Positions 40,695-48,663 are shown, counted from the first letter of the stretch. The stretch is 64,000 nt of DNA from Gimesia benthica (GCF_009720525.1 NZ_CP043930.1:5240501-5304500), one strand, 5' to 3'. A program made the numbers and translations. The notes: a model not told the origin generated them from the letters alone.

Positions 40695-41384
40695 ATGAAG
40701 ATCACACTTGGTACGCGGACACTGATTCTCTCCCTCTGCGCAATGCTGGCGTTTTGGACCGTCGCCCGGGCTGCGGATCAGCCTGCTCACAATTTCGACC
40801 GCTGGGAAAAGTCCATCGCCCAGTTTGAAAAACAGGATAAGGCACAAGGTATTCAGGAAGACGGTATCCTGTTTGTCGGTTCTTCCAGCATCCGCATGTG
40901 GGATCTGAAGAAGTACTTCCCTGACCTTCCTGTCATCAATCGTGGCTTCGGCGGATCTGAAATCGTTGACTCCACACACTTCGCCGATCGGATCATTCTC
41001 AAACACAAGCCCAAAGTTATCTTCCTCTACGCTGGTGACAATGACCTCGCCCGTGGTCGCACCGCGAAAGAGGTCGCCGGCGACTTCAAGCAGTTCGTCT
41101 CCGTCGTCCATAACGCCCTGCCCGAGACCCGCATTGTCTTCATCGCCGTCAAACCCAGTCTCAGTCGCTGGAAACTGGCCGGCACCATTCAGGAAGCCAA
41201 CAAGCTGATCAAAAAACAGTGTGAAAAACACGACTATCTGGCGTTCGCCGATGTCTGGGATCCGATGCTGGGCGAAGACGGCAAACCCCGTCCCGAGCTC
41301 TTCAAAAAGGATGGCCTGCATATGGAACACGCAGGCTACCTCATCTGGAAGAAAGCAGTCGAACCCTATTTCCCCCAGAACTGA
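40695..41384 (+). CDS. Exported SGNH/GDSL hydrolase
   Basis: 229 residues. Signal peptide ~1-26 (ending ARAAD). Block I serine in ILFVGSSSIRMWDLKKYFP (~56). Block II glycine in NRGFGGSEIVDSTHF (~78). Block III asparagine in FLYAGDNDLARGR (~110). Block V Asp-x2-His in KKDGLHMEHAGY (~205). This completes the catalytic set of SGNH esterases such as acetylesterases or lipases. Substrate unknown; location is outside the cytoplasm. It follows folP by 78 bases. Confidence 0.9.
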   Translation: MKITLGTRTLILSLCAMLAFWTVARAADQPAHNFDRWEKSIAQFEKQDKAQGIQEDGILFVGSSSIRMWDLKKYFPDLPVINRGFGGSEIVDSTHFADRIILKHKPKVIFLYAGDNDLARGRTAKEVAGDFKQFVSVVHNALPETRIVFIAVKPSLSRWKLAGTIQEANKLIKKQCEKHDYLAFADVWDPMLGEDGKPRPELFKKDGLHMEHAGYLIWKKAVEPYFPQN

Positions 41385-41416
41385 TCGCATTCCCGATCAT
41401 TGCTAAGTTGAATTGG

Positions 41417-42379
41417 TTACAGGGTTTCCACACGCAGCTCATGCGCCGCCACGAACTGGTTCAGCTCGCTGCGTGTGAAGATGCCCGCGGTCGCGCCGGT
41501 GGCACGCACACAGCTGTGCCCCAGCGCCGATCCATAACGCAGGCAGTCTTCCGGGCTCGCCTCTTCCAGAAGACCATGAATGAAACCGGCGACAAACGCG
41601 TCTCCGCTCCCTGTCCCATCCACCAGGTCGACCGGATAAATCTCTGAACGTAGCAAACGCTCAGCATCCAGCAGCAGACTCCCCTGGCCGCCACAGGTGA
41701 TGATCACCGAATTCGCTCCCGCTTCCCGGAACGCCTCGGCCTGTTTCAGCGGGTCTGTCTCTCCCGTGATCAGTTCCCCCTCATCATTATTAGGCAGGAA
41801 ATAATCGCTTAACGGCAGAACCGGCTTCAGCATTGACCAGTAATCCGCAGCCTTCGGCGTCACCACATCCAGCACCGTAATCACTCCCGCTGCCCGGGCC
41901 ACCTCGAACATGCGGGCGACATTCTCGGGCGAAAGCTCTTCCGACAGGCAGTAACCTCCCAGGTACAGGATGCGACAGGAGCGAATCTGCTCCTCCGTGA
42001 CTGTCTCGCCGGTAAACAGAGAGTTCGCAGCAACCGAATGAATAAACCGGCGATCCTCACCCTGCACATTAATCACGAACGAACCGCTGGTCGGCAGCGT
42101 ATCCGATTTCATGATGTACTCGCAGTGCACGCCCGAAGCAGCCAGGCTCTCTTCCACATACTGTCCGAAAACATCCTGCCCCACAATCCCGGCGATCGCG
42201 GCCCGGCGATCCAGACGTGCCAGGTCCGCGGCAACGTTCGATGCACAGCCGCCAATCGTCAGGCTCATTTCGTCCGTCAGTACCAGCTCGCCCGGACGCG
42301 GCATATGGTCGATGGCCTTGCACACATGGTCTGCGACGATGATCCCCGCACATAAACAGTCATACCTGGGAGACGACAT
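41417..42379 (-). CDS. PfkB family carbohydrate kinase
   Basis: 320 residues. DEMSLTIGGCASNVAADLAR (~36) is the sugar-binding N-terminal signature. DLVDGTGSGDAFVAGFIHGL (~245) is the C-terminal signature with the catalytic Asp and anion hole. It resembles ribokinase or 2-keto-3-deoxygluconate kinase members; substrate not assignable. ATG preceded by AAGGA at 8 bases. It is convergent with the SGNH gene and starts ~85 bases from the end of the DUF2062 gene, which is upstream on the same strand. Confidence 0.88.
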   Translation of the reverse strand: MSSPRYDCLCAGIIVADHVCKAIDHMPRPGELVLTDEMSLTIGGCASNVAADLARLDRRAAIAGIVGQDVFGQYVEESLAASGVHCEYIMKSDTLPTSGSFVINVQGEDRRFIHSVAANSLFTGETVTEEQIRSCRILYLGGYCLSEELSPENVARMFEVARAAGVITVLDVVTPKAADYWSMLKPVLPLSDYFLPNNDEGELITGETDPLKQAEAFREAGANSVIITCGGQGSLLLDAERLLRSEIYPVDLVDGTGSGDAFVAGFIHGLLEEASPEDCLRYGSALGHSCVRATGATAGIFTRSELNQFVAAHELRVETL

Positions 42380-42463
42380 GAGGATGTCCTTCTAAAGCGC
42401 TTCGAAATCTGTGAAATCAGGATGTGTTGCTTATTATGCGGAAGGGGATCAGGAGATCAACAC

Positions 42464-43054
42464 CTAACTGGAATGCAGATGCACAGATTTCATGCTCTGT
42501 TCCGAGTCGATCGGCTGGGCGGGACGCACACTCTGTTCGGCTGCGTCTTCAGGGCCGTCGGTCGATTTGGAACGACGCAGGTGTTTCAGCAGTCGCAGCA
42601 TGATGGGGTAGGTAATCAGGCCGAAGAACGTGCCGACCACCAGCGAGCCGATAATCAACGGAGACCCGACTTCCAGCAGCAGCTGCTTCACCGTTTCCCA
42701 CCAGCCGCTGAATCCCTCGAACTCCAGGATCCGGGCGAAGTCCTTCTGCGTCAGCGAACCGCCTACGAACAACGTACCCACTTTATAGTCAAACCAGTAG
42801 ATCGGCACGATGGTCAGCGGATTCGAAATGTAGACGGTAATCAGCGACGCGACCTGGTTGAACCGGAACAGCGGACGCGTCAGAAATGCGACACAGACCA
42901 CCATCAGCATCTGAATGCCCACCGTCGGCGTCAACGCGATAAACATCCCGATCGCGGTCCCCAGGGCAATCGAGTGGGCACTGTCATCCAGCATGAGGAT
43001 CGAGCGCAAGAGCACTCGCGGGTTCAGGGTCCAGGCTGGTTTGGCAGATGACAT
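42464..43054 (-). CDS. DUF2062 family membrane protein
   Basis: 196 residues. IALGTAIGMFIALTPTVGIQ (~29-48) and the FNQVASLITVYISNPLTIVP block (~69) are DUF2062 hallmarks. Two more hydrophobic segments lie at ~135-160. The C-terminus is polar. DUF2062 proteins are small membrane proteins of unknown function, sometimes fused to glycosyltransferases. Upstream of the PfkB kinase on the same strand. Confidence 0.85.
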   Translation of the reverse strand: MSSAKPAWTLNPRVLLRSILMLDDSAHSIALGTAIGMFIALTPTVGIQMLMVVCVAFLTRPLFRFNQVASLITVYISNPLTIVPIYWFDYKVGTLFVGGSLTQKDFARILEFEGFSGWWETVKQLLLEVGSPLIIGSLVVGTFFGLITYPIMLRLLKHLRRSKSTDGPEDAAEQSVRPAQPIDSEQSMKSVHLHSS

Positions 43055-43584
43055 AGAATTTCAACAGGCTGCTTGAGGTCGCGTGATCTAAAATCTTGTT
43101 CAGAGAACTTTTACGGTCATTTGGATTAGTATATCGGCACAGTTCTGGCAAAATTCCGCAGGTTTATGAAACCTTCAACTTAGGCCGGTCATACCGTTCA
43201 ATTCGGCTATCCGAATCAAGACGCTTGTAAGTTCTCTCACTTCTGGGGGTGGGACAACGACCCTTTCGGGTTAACGTTTATGTATTTTAGTTAAGGTTTT
43301 TCAAATTAGGCAACTCAAATTAACGCCCCAATTCGCACCCCGGCGGAAGATCGTCCCTAAGTCGTGACCGGGCCACAGCATCGGAATTCAGGTGAACAAT
43401 CATCAGCATTGACTACGACACAACTCCTCAATCACACCAGATGAAAATCAGCGTAGATTTGAATTCCGCTCCGGAAATGGGTATGAAAGTGAGTTAAGCG
43501 CTATCTTTATTGATCATTTTCATTTCTGATTCATATTGTCTCCTTCAGGATCTCCTGAATACAGTGCACAACGGAAACCCGCTG
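43055..43584. other. Intergenic region upstream of the STAS gene
   Basis: About 530 AT-richer bases without a credible gene. A 28-base segment at 43269-43296 has TTAAC / GTTAA ends around an AT-rich centre. No tRNA or terminator structure is apparent. Confidence 0.45.
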
Positions 43585-43956
43585 ATGGTAGAAAATCTGG
43601 AAATCTTTGATGTTGAACTGGCAGGCCCTAATCTGGTAGTCACTCCCCTCGGATCGACCCTGCAGTTCCAGTACAGCAACGTTCAGGTCGAAGCCAACAA
43701 GGTACTCAGGCTCTTTGACGCCCCCGAGATCAAAAATGTCATCATTGACCTCTCCCGCGTCGACTATCTCGATTCGATTATCATCGGCTCGCTGATCCGC
43801 CTCCTGCAACGGGCCCGGCAGACCGGCGGTCAGGCCGTCTTCTGTAATGCCTGCGAGAACATGCAGAATATTCTCAAGTGCATCAAAATCGGCAGCCTCT
43901 GGCCGCTGTTCGATACCCGGGACGAAGCGATCGCCGCTGTCACTCCCTCTGCGTAA
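43585..43956 (+). CDS. STAS-domain protein, anti-sigma factor antagonist type
   Basis: 123 residues from the ATG at 43585 (GGAA 9 bases upstream). A GTG at 43564 and an ATG at 43510 are also in frame. The single STAS domain shows NVIIDLSRVDYLDSIIIGSL (~52-71), where the Asp-Ser pair occupies the phosphorylatable position of SpoIIAA-like antagonists, followed by the helix LIRLLQRARQTGGQAVFCN. Such proteins bind anti-sigma kinases. No RsbW-like kinase or sigma factor is adjacent, so its partner is elsewhere. Confidence 0.82.
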   Translation: MVENLEIFDVELAGPNLVVTPLGSTLQFQYSNVQVEANKVLRLFDAPEIKNVIIDLSRVDYLDSIIIGSLIRLLQRARQTGGQAVFCNACENMQNILKCIKIGSLWPLFDTRDEAIAAVTPSA

Positions 43957-43989
43957 TTGTTCGATTTCTTGTCTGGAAATGAGTTGGGA

Positions 43990-44790
43990 ATGCTGCCGTT
44001 CACTGCCGAGGATCTGAAAGCTGTTCGAACGGAAACGTTCATCGAACACCTCGATTATTTCGAGAGCCTCGCTTCCACCAATTCCTGGGCCCTGAATACC
44101 CACTGCACAACCTCCCCGGCCGCACGCGATACCAGCCTGCCCGCACTCGTCCTCACCGGCAATCAGACCGCTGGCCGTGGTCGAGGCAATAATGCCTGGT
44201 GGTCCACGGAAGGAGGACTCACATTCTCCCTCGTCGTCGACGCCAACCAGCTCGGCATCCCGCTCCAGCAGCAGCCCCTGATTGCTTTGGCGACCGGCCT
44301 GGCCGTTTGTGAAACACTCGAGAAGCAGGCCCCCGCACATCGGCTCCAGCTGAAATGGCCTAACGATGTCTTCCTCGCAGGCAAAAAGGTCTGTGGCATT
44401 CTGGTCGAAACCTCCGCCAGTCAGCCCGGCCTCGTGGTCATAGGCGTGGGCGTCAATCTCAATAACTCGTTCCTCTCCGCTGAAGCCGAACTGCAGTCGC
44501 GAGGTACCTCGCTCTACGAAACGACCGGACAGAAGTTCCCGCTCTCCTCCACGCTGATCGATCTCATCAACGCTATCGAAAACCGGCTCTACGATGTCGC
44601 GGGTGACCACGGCGATCTCATGCCCGCCTGGCGACAATACTGCCTGCTCACCGGCCGGGACATTCGCATCAACACCGGACGCGAAGTCCGGGAAGGCACC
44701 TGCCTCGAAATCGACGACGAAGGTTATCTGATCCTGCAGACCGAGACCGGCCGCGAACGCATTATCAGCGGCACCATCGAACACTTTTAA
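43990..44790 (+). CDS. birA: Biotin--[acetyl-CoA-carboxylase] ligase
   Basis: 266 residues from the ATG at 43990; a TTG at 43957 directly after the STAS stop is the upstream alternative. FESLASTNSWAL (~24) starts the ligase domain. TGNQTAGRGRGNNAWWSTEG (~56-75) is the biotin/ATP GRGRxG loop. LQLKWPNDVFLAGKKVCGIL (~119) holds the KWPND motif. The C-terminal SH3-like domain follows. There is no N-terminal DNA-binding domain, so this is a monofunctional class I ligase that biotinylates carboxylase carrier proteins and cannot act as the repressor. Confidence 0.93.
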   Translation: MLPFTAEDLKAVRTETFIEHLDYFESLASTNSWALNTHCTTSPAARDTSLPALVLTGNQTAGRGRGNNAWWSTEGGLTFSLVVDANQLGIPLQQQPLIALATGLAVCETLEKQAPAHRLQLKWPNDVFLAGKKVCGILVETSASQPGLVVIGVGVNLNNSFLSAEAELQSRGTSLYETTGQKFPLSSTLIDLINAIENRLYDVAGDHGDLMPAWRQYCLLTGRDIRINTGREVREGTCLEIDDEGYLILQTETGRERIISGTIEHF

Positions 44791-44805
44791 AGAATCGCCC
44801 CCGCC

Positions 44806-45810
44806 ATGAAAAAACTTCTCATCTATCCCGCCATCGACGCCAGACGACTCACCCGTCTCGAGAGCATTTCGAACGCACTGGAAGTCGTCAACGCTCAGAA
44901 TCTGGATGAAGCTCTGACCGAAATCAGAGACGCCCACGCCTTCTTCGGCAAGATCACTCCCGAACTGCTGGCCGCGGCTGAAAAACTGGAATGGGTGCAG
45001 TCCCCCACTGCCAGCCTGGAACACTACATTTTTCCCGAACTGGCCGACCACCCTTGCCAGCTCACAAACATGCGCGGCCTGTTCTACGATGTCATCGCCG
45101 ATCATGTGCTCGGCTTCGTGCTCTGCTTCGCCCGCAACCTGCATCGCTACATTCGTCAACAGTCCCATTCGGTCTGGCAACCCATCGGCGGCACTGCGGG
45201 AAAACCCGACTTCGTCACCGGACCGGGACAGGTCAGCGAAGTCGACCGCAGCCACATGCACCTCTCGGACTGCACCCTCGGTGTGGTCGGTGCCGGCTCG
45301 ATTGGTTCCGAAGTCTGCCACCGCGCTGCTGCCTTCGGCATGCGGGTCTGCGCCATCGATCCCCTCATTCGTGAGGTTCCCGGCGCCGTCGATGAAGTCT
45401 GGGACCTCGATCGACTCAAAGACCTGCTCACCATCAGCGACTTCGTCGTCATCGCAGCGCCGCATACACCCCAGACCGAAAAACTGTTCCGCACGCCCCA
45501 GTTCCAGCAGATGAAAAACTCCGGCTACCTGATCAACATCGGCCGCGGCGCGATCGTCGATCTGCAGGACCTGACCATCGCACTGCAGAAAGGCGACATC
45601 GCCGGCGCCGGTCTGGATGTTTTTGAAGTCGAACCCCTGCCCGCAGACCATCCGCTCTGGCAGATGGAGAACGTCATCATCACCCCGCACATCGCCGCCG
45701 CTTCGACGCGTGTCCCCGAAAGGCACCTGGAAACCCTGCTGGAGAACATCCGCTGTTTCATCAACGGCCAGCCCTTCATCACTCTGGCCAACAAACGGCT
45801 CTGGTTCTGA
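44806..45810 (+). CDS. D-2-hydroxyacid dehydrogenase family protein
   Basis: 334 residues. NAD-binding motif LGVVGAGSIGSEVCHRAAAF (~163-182). The catalytic Arg region is ISDFVVIAAPHTPQTEK (~209) with SGYLINIGRGAIVDLQDL (~243). The catalytic His lies in VIITPHIAAAS (~288). Substrate could be glycerate, phosphoglycerate or another 2-hydroxyacid. Cytoplasmic. It starts 15 bases after birA, so STAS-birA-dehydrogenase may be one transcript. Confidence 0.9.
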   Translation: MKKLLIYPAIDARRLTRLESISNALEVVNAQNLDEALTEIRDAHAFFGKITPELLAAAEKLEWVQSPTASLEHYIFPELADHPCQLTNMRGLFYDVIADHVLGFVLCFARNLHRYIRQQSHSVWQPIGGTAGKPDFVTGPGQVSEVDRSHMHLSDCTLGVVGAGSIGSEVCHRAAAFGMRVCAIDPLIREVPGAVDEVWDLDRLKDLLTISDFVVIAAPHTPQTEKLFRTPQFQQMKNSGYLINIGRGAIVDLQDLTIALQKGDIAGAGLDVFEVEPLPADHPLWQMENVIITPHIAAASTRVPERHLETLLENIRCFINGQPFITLANKRLWF

Positions 45811-46064
45811 ACGAATTCGACTGCAAAGTGAACCTCCCTGTGCTTTCAGGCAGTGCTCCTGCTGACTGCTGAAGAAACTGCCCTTGATCGACGTCCGCCG
45901 AAGCGTATGCTCTTCTCTTCTGGCTCGCGCGCGAGGCAGCTCAGCGTGCACCGGAACACGAAGCACCACTGACGCAGCGACACCTGAATCCGCACCGCTT
46001 TTCACCAGGTTTTCACGGGGGCAATCAGAACGCATGCGAAATGTTCCCCACATCTTGTTCAGGG

Positions 46065-46149
46065 CAGACCAGGACAGACTCCGGTCAGACAGGGACAAAA
46101 TCCAGGCCACACCAGGACAAAATCCGGCCACATCGGGACAAAATTCTGT
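46065..46149. repeat. Minisatellite of four ~21-bp units
   Basis: Units of 21, 22, 21 and 21 bases at 46065, 46086, 46108 and 46129 share the pattern CA(G/C)A..(A/G)GGACAAAATCC(G/A)G. The first unit is the most diverged. It lies in the 1.2-kb non-coding stretch after the dehydrogenase gene. Confidence 0.75.
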
Positions 46150-46285
46150 CTTGACCTCCCGGTGCCTTTCGACAGAATCAGACCCATGATCAAAACAGGA
46201 TGTAGGGGCAGAGCCTGTGTGTCTGCCCGCCGAGCGACCTTCCACTCGAAACAACTTCCAATGGACATCCATTAACAATTCCCCC

Positions 46286-46312
46286 TGAGCGATAAGGCGC
46301 CAGGTAGCGTTT
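46286..46312 (-). repeat. Dispersed repeat end, TGAGCG...AGGTAGCGTTT
   Basis: The sequence TGAGCGATAAGGCGCCAGGTAGCGTTT matches, as reverse complement, AAACGCTACCTGGC...CGCTCA at 61149-61176. Both begin with the TGAGCG end of the CTGAGCGGCA family. Confidence 0.65.
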
Positions 46313-46430
46313 ATTAAATAGTTTTCTACGTACTCATGAGGTCGACAGCGTTAGCTAAGTACGTATCCACCGTGGCCGAAGGTATGCTGTTACTCTTGTT
46401 TTCAGGACTTCAACAGCAGAAAAGAAAATG

Positions 46431-46470
46431 AGCCGCAGGGCGTTAGCCCCGGTTGAAACGACTTAGGTAT
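46431..46470 (+). repeat. Dispersed 40-bp repeat, copy 1
   Basis: AGCCGCAGGGCGTTAGCCCC and the next 20 bases are 39 of 40 identical to 61092-61131, in the same orientation. Related in sequence to the GGCGCTAGCCGCCGGT core of the CTGAGCGGCA family. Confidence 0.85.
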
Positions 46471-46577
46471 GAACCGTGCCAATTACGAAACGCGACACGG
46501 CCACAGGCAATGCGATCCGCAAATAGCACAAAGAGAAATCCTACGCATCGGCACCAGCGAGGACAGAGAAAATAAAA

Positions 46578-46615
46578 CCAGTGCTGATCCAACACCCCAG
46601 TGCTGATCCAACACC
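46578..46615. repeat. Perfect 19-bp tandem duplication
   Basis: CCAGTGCTGATCCAACACC occurs twice in direct succession (46578-46596 and 46597-46615) without a mismatch, so the duplication is probably recent. Confidence 0.85.
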
Positions 46616-46660
46616 AGTGAAAAGCAATGATCGCGCGCAGTGTTGAATGAACAACCCGCC

Positions 46661-46720
46661 GGGTGGTCTCGGGTGCAATCCGAGATTGCCGCAGGCAACA
46701 GGAGGTCACAGCGCCGGGTG
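46661..46720 (+). repeat. Hairpin-forming 50-60 bp repeat, copy A
   Basis: Aligns without gaps to 46861-46920 (34 of the first 50 bases identical). It forms a hairpin TCTCGG / CCGAGA (46667-46685) around TGCAAT. The stem bases differ from those of copy B but still pair. Confidence 0.65.
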
Positions 46721-46776
46721 CCACAGTTGGCTTGTCCAACTGTGCTCGTCCAATGCCCCATCACACTCACCCACCG

Positions 46777-46802
46777 TGAGCGGCAAGGCGCTAGCCGCCG
46801 GT
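46777..46802 (+). repeat. CTGAGCGGCA-family half element
   Basis: GTGAGCGGCAAGGCGCTAGC followed by CGCCGG differs from the left arm of the 55063-55142 element at few positions. No matching right arm follows. Confidence 0.75.
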
Positions 46803-46860
46803 AAAAAGGAAGACGCAGATCCCAAAATCAGTAGGGATCGCTATTCCACTCACAGCACCG

Positions 46861-46920
46861 GGGTGGGCCCGAATGCAATTCGGGCCGAGCGCAGCGAGCA
46901 GGAAGTCGCAGCTCACTCGT
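46861..46920 (+). repeat. Hairpin-forming 50-60 bp repeat, copy B
   Basis: Forms a perfect 9-bp hairpin GGCCCGAAT / ATTCGGGCC around GCA (46866-46886). It lies exactly 200 bases after copy A. Confidence 0.7.
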
Positions 46921-47006
46921 TCAATCGAAAACAGAGTCGCCTGTTTCTCTCAAAGCGTGAGCCAGACAATCGTACCAGAATTCGTTCCCGCGACCACAGC
47001 TTCCTA

Positions 47007-47046
47007 CCACTTTCGTGTCTTTCGTGCTTTTCGTGGTAGCAAAAAG
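47007..47046 (-). repeat. CACGAAA nonamer repeat, copy 1
   Basis: On the minus strand: GCTACCACGAAAAGCACGAA, then AGACACGAAAGTGG, i.e. three 9-base units ACCACGAAA-AGCACGAAA-GACACGAAA. It ends 1 base before the stop of the DUF6959-like gene. Confidence 0.85.
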
Positions 47047-47047
47047 A

Positions 47048-47371
47048 TCACTCAGCGTCATCATCCTCATCTTCTTCCAGCGGCGGATCAGGTTCCAGTC
47101 TCTTTCCCATTGGCAGCGCGAGGTCATGGTCCTCCAGCACGGCCTGGTAATGTTGCAGCCTGCCCCACAACAGCTCTCTGAGGTATTCCAGTTCACCGAG
47201 TGCTTCTTCCAGATCGCCCCGATCCAGTTCCCGCCGCACCGCATCAGCCGCATGACACAGAATCGACAGTGAATCCCCCTGGATCAGTGAACCAGGATTT
47301 TCCCGCCCCGGATGCCGCATCACAGCGTAGTTCGAAGTATCCGCATAAATTTCCACGTCTGCTTGATACAT
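47048..47371 (-). CDS. DUF6959-like small protein
   Basis: 107 residues from the ATG at 47371, chosen because GGTGGA lies 8 bases upstream. VEIYADTSNYAVMRHPGREN followed by PGSLIQGDSLSIL resembles the DUF6959 domain as I recall it. A helical region (AADAVRRELDRGDLEEALGE) follows, and the C-terminus is strongly acidic (PPLEEDEDDDAE). No signal or membrane segment; function unknown. It lies between two CACGAAA repeats, and its repeat-flanked setting beside an ankyrin gene suggests mobile or accessory cargo. Confidence 0.75.
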   Translation of the reverse strand: MYQADVEIYADTSNYAVMRHPGRENPGSLIQGDSLSILCHAADAVRRELDRGDLEEALGELEYLRELLWGRLQHYQAVLEDHDLALPMGKRLEPDPPLEEDEDDDAE

Positions 47372-47421
47372 GAGAGATTCCACCTGAAATTAAGAATTGA
47401 ACCACGCAATCTTTTCAGAAA

Positions 47422-47443
47422 TTTCGTGCTTTTCGTGGTAGTA
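47422..47443 (-). repeat. CACGAAA nonamer repeat, copy 2
   Basis: On the minus strand: TACCACGAAAAGCACGAAAT, two units. It lies 4 bases beyond the ankyrin gene stop and ~50 bases 5' of the DUF6959-like gene. Confidence 0.8.
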
Positions 47444-47447
47444 CTTT

Positions 47448-48122
47448 TCATTCATCAAGCCTGAGTTCTTCAATATATTCTGTAGTTTCAGGCTGTTGAT
47501 GTCTCGCATGGTGTTGAACGAGAAGTAGCACAACCTCTATACGCCTTCTCAGGGCCGCCAGGTCAAGCGGAGTTCTTCCTTTACTATCGATAGAATTGAT
47601 ATCAGCGCCTGCTTCTATCAGAAGTCTCGCTATTTCTATTAATCCTTCGTAGGCGGCTCTTTGTAGTGGTGTATTCTCTTTCCACTCGCATTTATAGTTA
47701 AGACTTTTTGTTACTCCTCTTTGAATCAGGTAGCGTACGATTTCAGGATTTCCACTACATACTGCACCATAAATAGGGGTATAACATCTACACAAGTGGT
47801 TTATGTCTGCACCTGACTCCACTAAAAGTTTTACTATTTCAAATTGACCATCATGAGCGGCAATTCCCAACAGAGTTCTGTCATCTTCCCATGCCAGCTT
47901 AGCAAGTTCAGGATGTTCTTTGATTTCTCCGTAAAGTCTTTCCCAATTGTAGTCAAGTAAAGTAACTAGCATTGACTCAAATGCAGAAAGATTGTTCCAG
48001 TCAACCTGATCCCGTAGCGCCTCAATATCGACCCGCCCATCGTCCAGCAAAGGAATCTTCACAGAGTCTTCCCTCCAGTAATCAATGTGCGTTACTGTTT
48101 CAAGTACAGTTCCGAGTAGCAT
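47448..48122 (-). CDS. Ankyrin repeat protein
   Basis: About 224 residues from the ATG at 48122. Ankyrin units are visible at ~83 (RTLLGIAAHDGQFEIVKLLV), ~117 (TPIYGAVCSGNPEIVRYLIQ), ~152 (TPLQRAAYEGLIEIARLLIE) and ~185 (TPLDLAALRRRIEVVLLLVQ). The N-terminal ~80 residues are not ankyrin-like. It is visibly more AT-rich than its neighbours, which suggests transfer. The start lies directly against a CACGAAA repeat and lacks a clear ribosome site, so the 5' end may be altered. Ankyrin proteins mediate binding; partner unknown. Confidence 0.78.
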   Translation of the reverse strand: MLLGTVLETVTHIDYWREDSVKIPLLDDGRVDIEALRDQVDWNNLSAFESMLVTLLDYNWERLYGEIKEHPELAKLAWEDDRTLLGIAAHDGQFEIVKLLVESGADINHLCRCYTPIYGAVCSGNPEIVRYLIQRGVTKSLNYKCEWKENTPLQRAAYEGLIEIARLLIEAGADINSIDSKGRTPLDLAALRRRIEVVLLLVQHHARHQQPETTEYIEELRLDE

Positions 48123-48162
48123 CACTTTCGTGCTTTTCGTGTCTTTCGTGGTAGGTAAAAAA
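48123..48162 (-). repeat. CACGAAA nonamer repeat, copy 3
   Basis: On the minus strand: units ACCACGAAA-GACACGAAA-AGCACGAAA, then GTG ATG, the ankyrin start. It also lies 5 bases beyond the VOC gene stop, so it fills the whole space between the two genes. Confidence 0.85.
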
Positions 48163-48167
48163 GTCCC

Positions 48168-48638
48168 TTACCCCTCGACACTCTCCCGCACCCGCTGGTT
48201 CGCAGCAGCGTCCAGGATCGCTTCGTCATAACAGACCAGTTCCACCGAGTTCCCGTCCGGATCGTAGAGATAGATCGAGTGCCAGCCGAACTGGCGATGA
48301 TCCGTCAGCATTATCTCAATCTCCAGCGCTTCCAGTCGCGCTTTCTCTTGTTCGAATACTTCCAGCTCCATCGCGAAAGCGAAGTGATGCAGCGTCCCTG
48401 TCCGGGCCCGGGCCATACCCACTTCGATCTCCTGCGGTCCGCTGAACTCCCAGGTCTGATCAAAGATCGCCAGCAGCTGGGGATGCCCGTCGAAGTCGTC
48501 TGCGATTTTCAGGAAGGTGCCTCCGTCAAAGTTGGCAAACAGTTCCAGTCCAATGACTTCTCGGTAAAAGGCAACCAATGCTTCCCGGTTTTCAGTTCGC
48601 AGGACCAGTTCGCCTAATCGTTTTTCACACGTATGCAT
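48168..48638 (-). CDS. VOC (glyoxalase/dioxygenase fold) protein
   Basis: 156 residues from the ATG at 48638 (GGGAGAA 8 bases upstream; the frame is open to 48671). Two beta-alpha-beta-beta-beta modules: ELVLRTENREALVAFYREVI (~9-28) and TGTLHHFAFAMELEVFEQEK (~80), with WHSIYLYDPDGNSVELVCYD (~118) providing the usual Glu metal ligand near the end. VOC proteins include glyoxalases and ring-cleaving dioxygenases; activity unknown. It starts within the 3' end region of the MarR gene and is probably controlled by it. Confidence 0.87.
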   Translation of the reverse strand: MHTCEKRLGELVLRTENREALVAFYREVIGLELFANFDGGTFLKIADDFDGHPQLLAIFDQTWEFSGPQEIEVGMARARTGTLHHFAFAMELEVFEQEKARLEALEIEIMLTDHRQFGWHSIYLYDPDGNSVELVCYDEAILDAAANQRVRESVEG

Positions 48639-48663
48639 ATCAGTTCTCCCTGAACAGCGACTT

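Noticed and set aside
43531-46278. A 915-codon open frame on the minus strand
   Set aside because: It runs antisense to three well-identified plus-strand genes (STAS, birA, hydroxyacid dehydrogenase). Its translation has no recognisable motif. Such frames arise from the strong C-ending codon preference here.
47007-48162. CRISPR-like array from the CACGAAA repeats
   Set aside because: Spacing is 380-680 bases with genes between, units are only 9 bases, and there are no cas genes. Not a CRISPR array.
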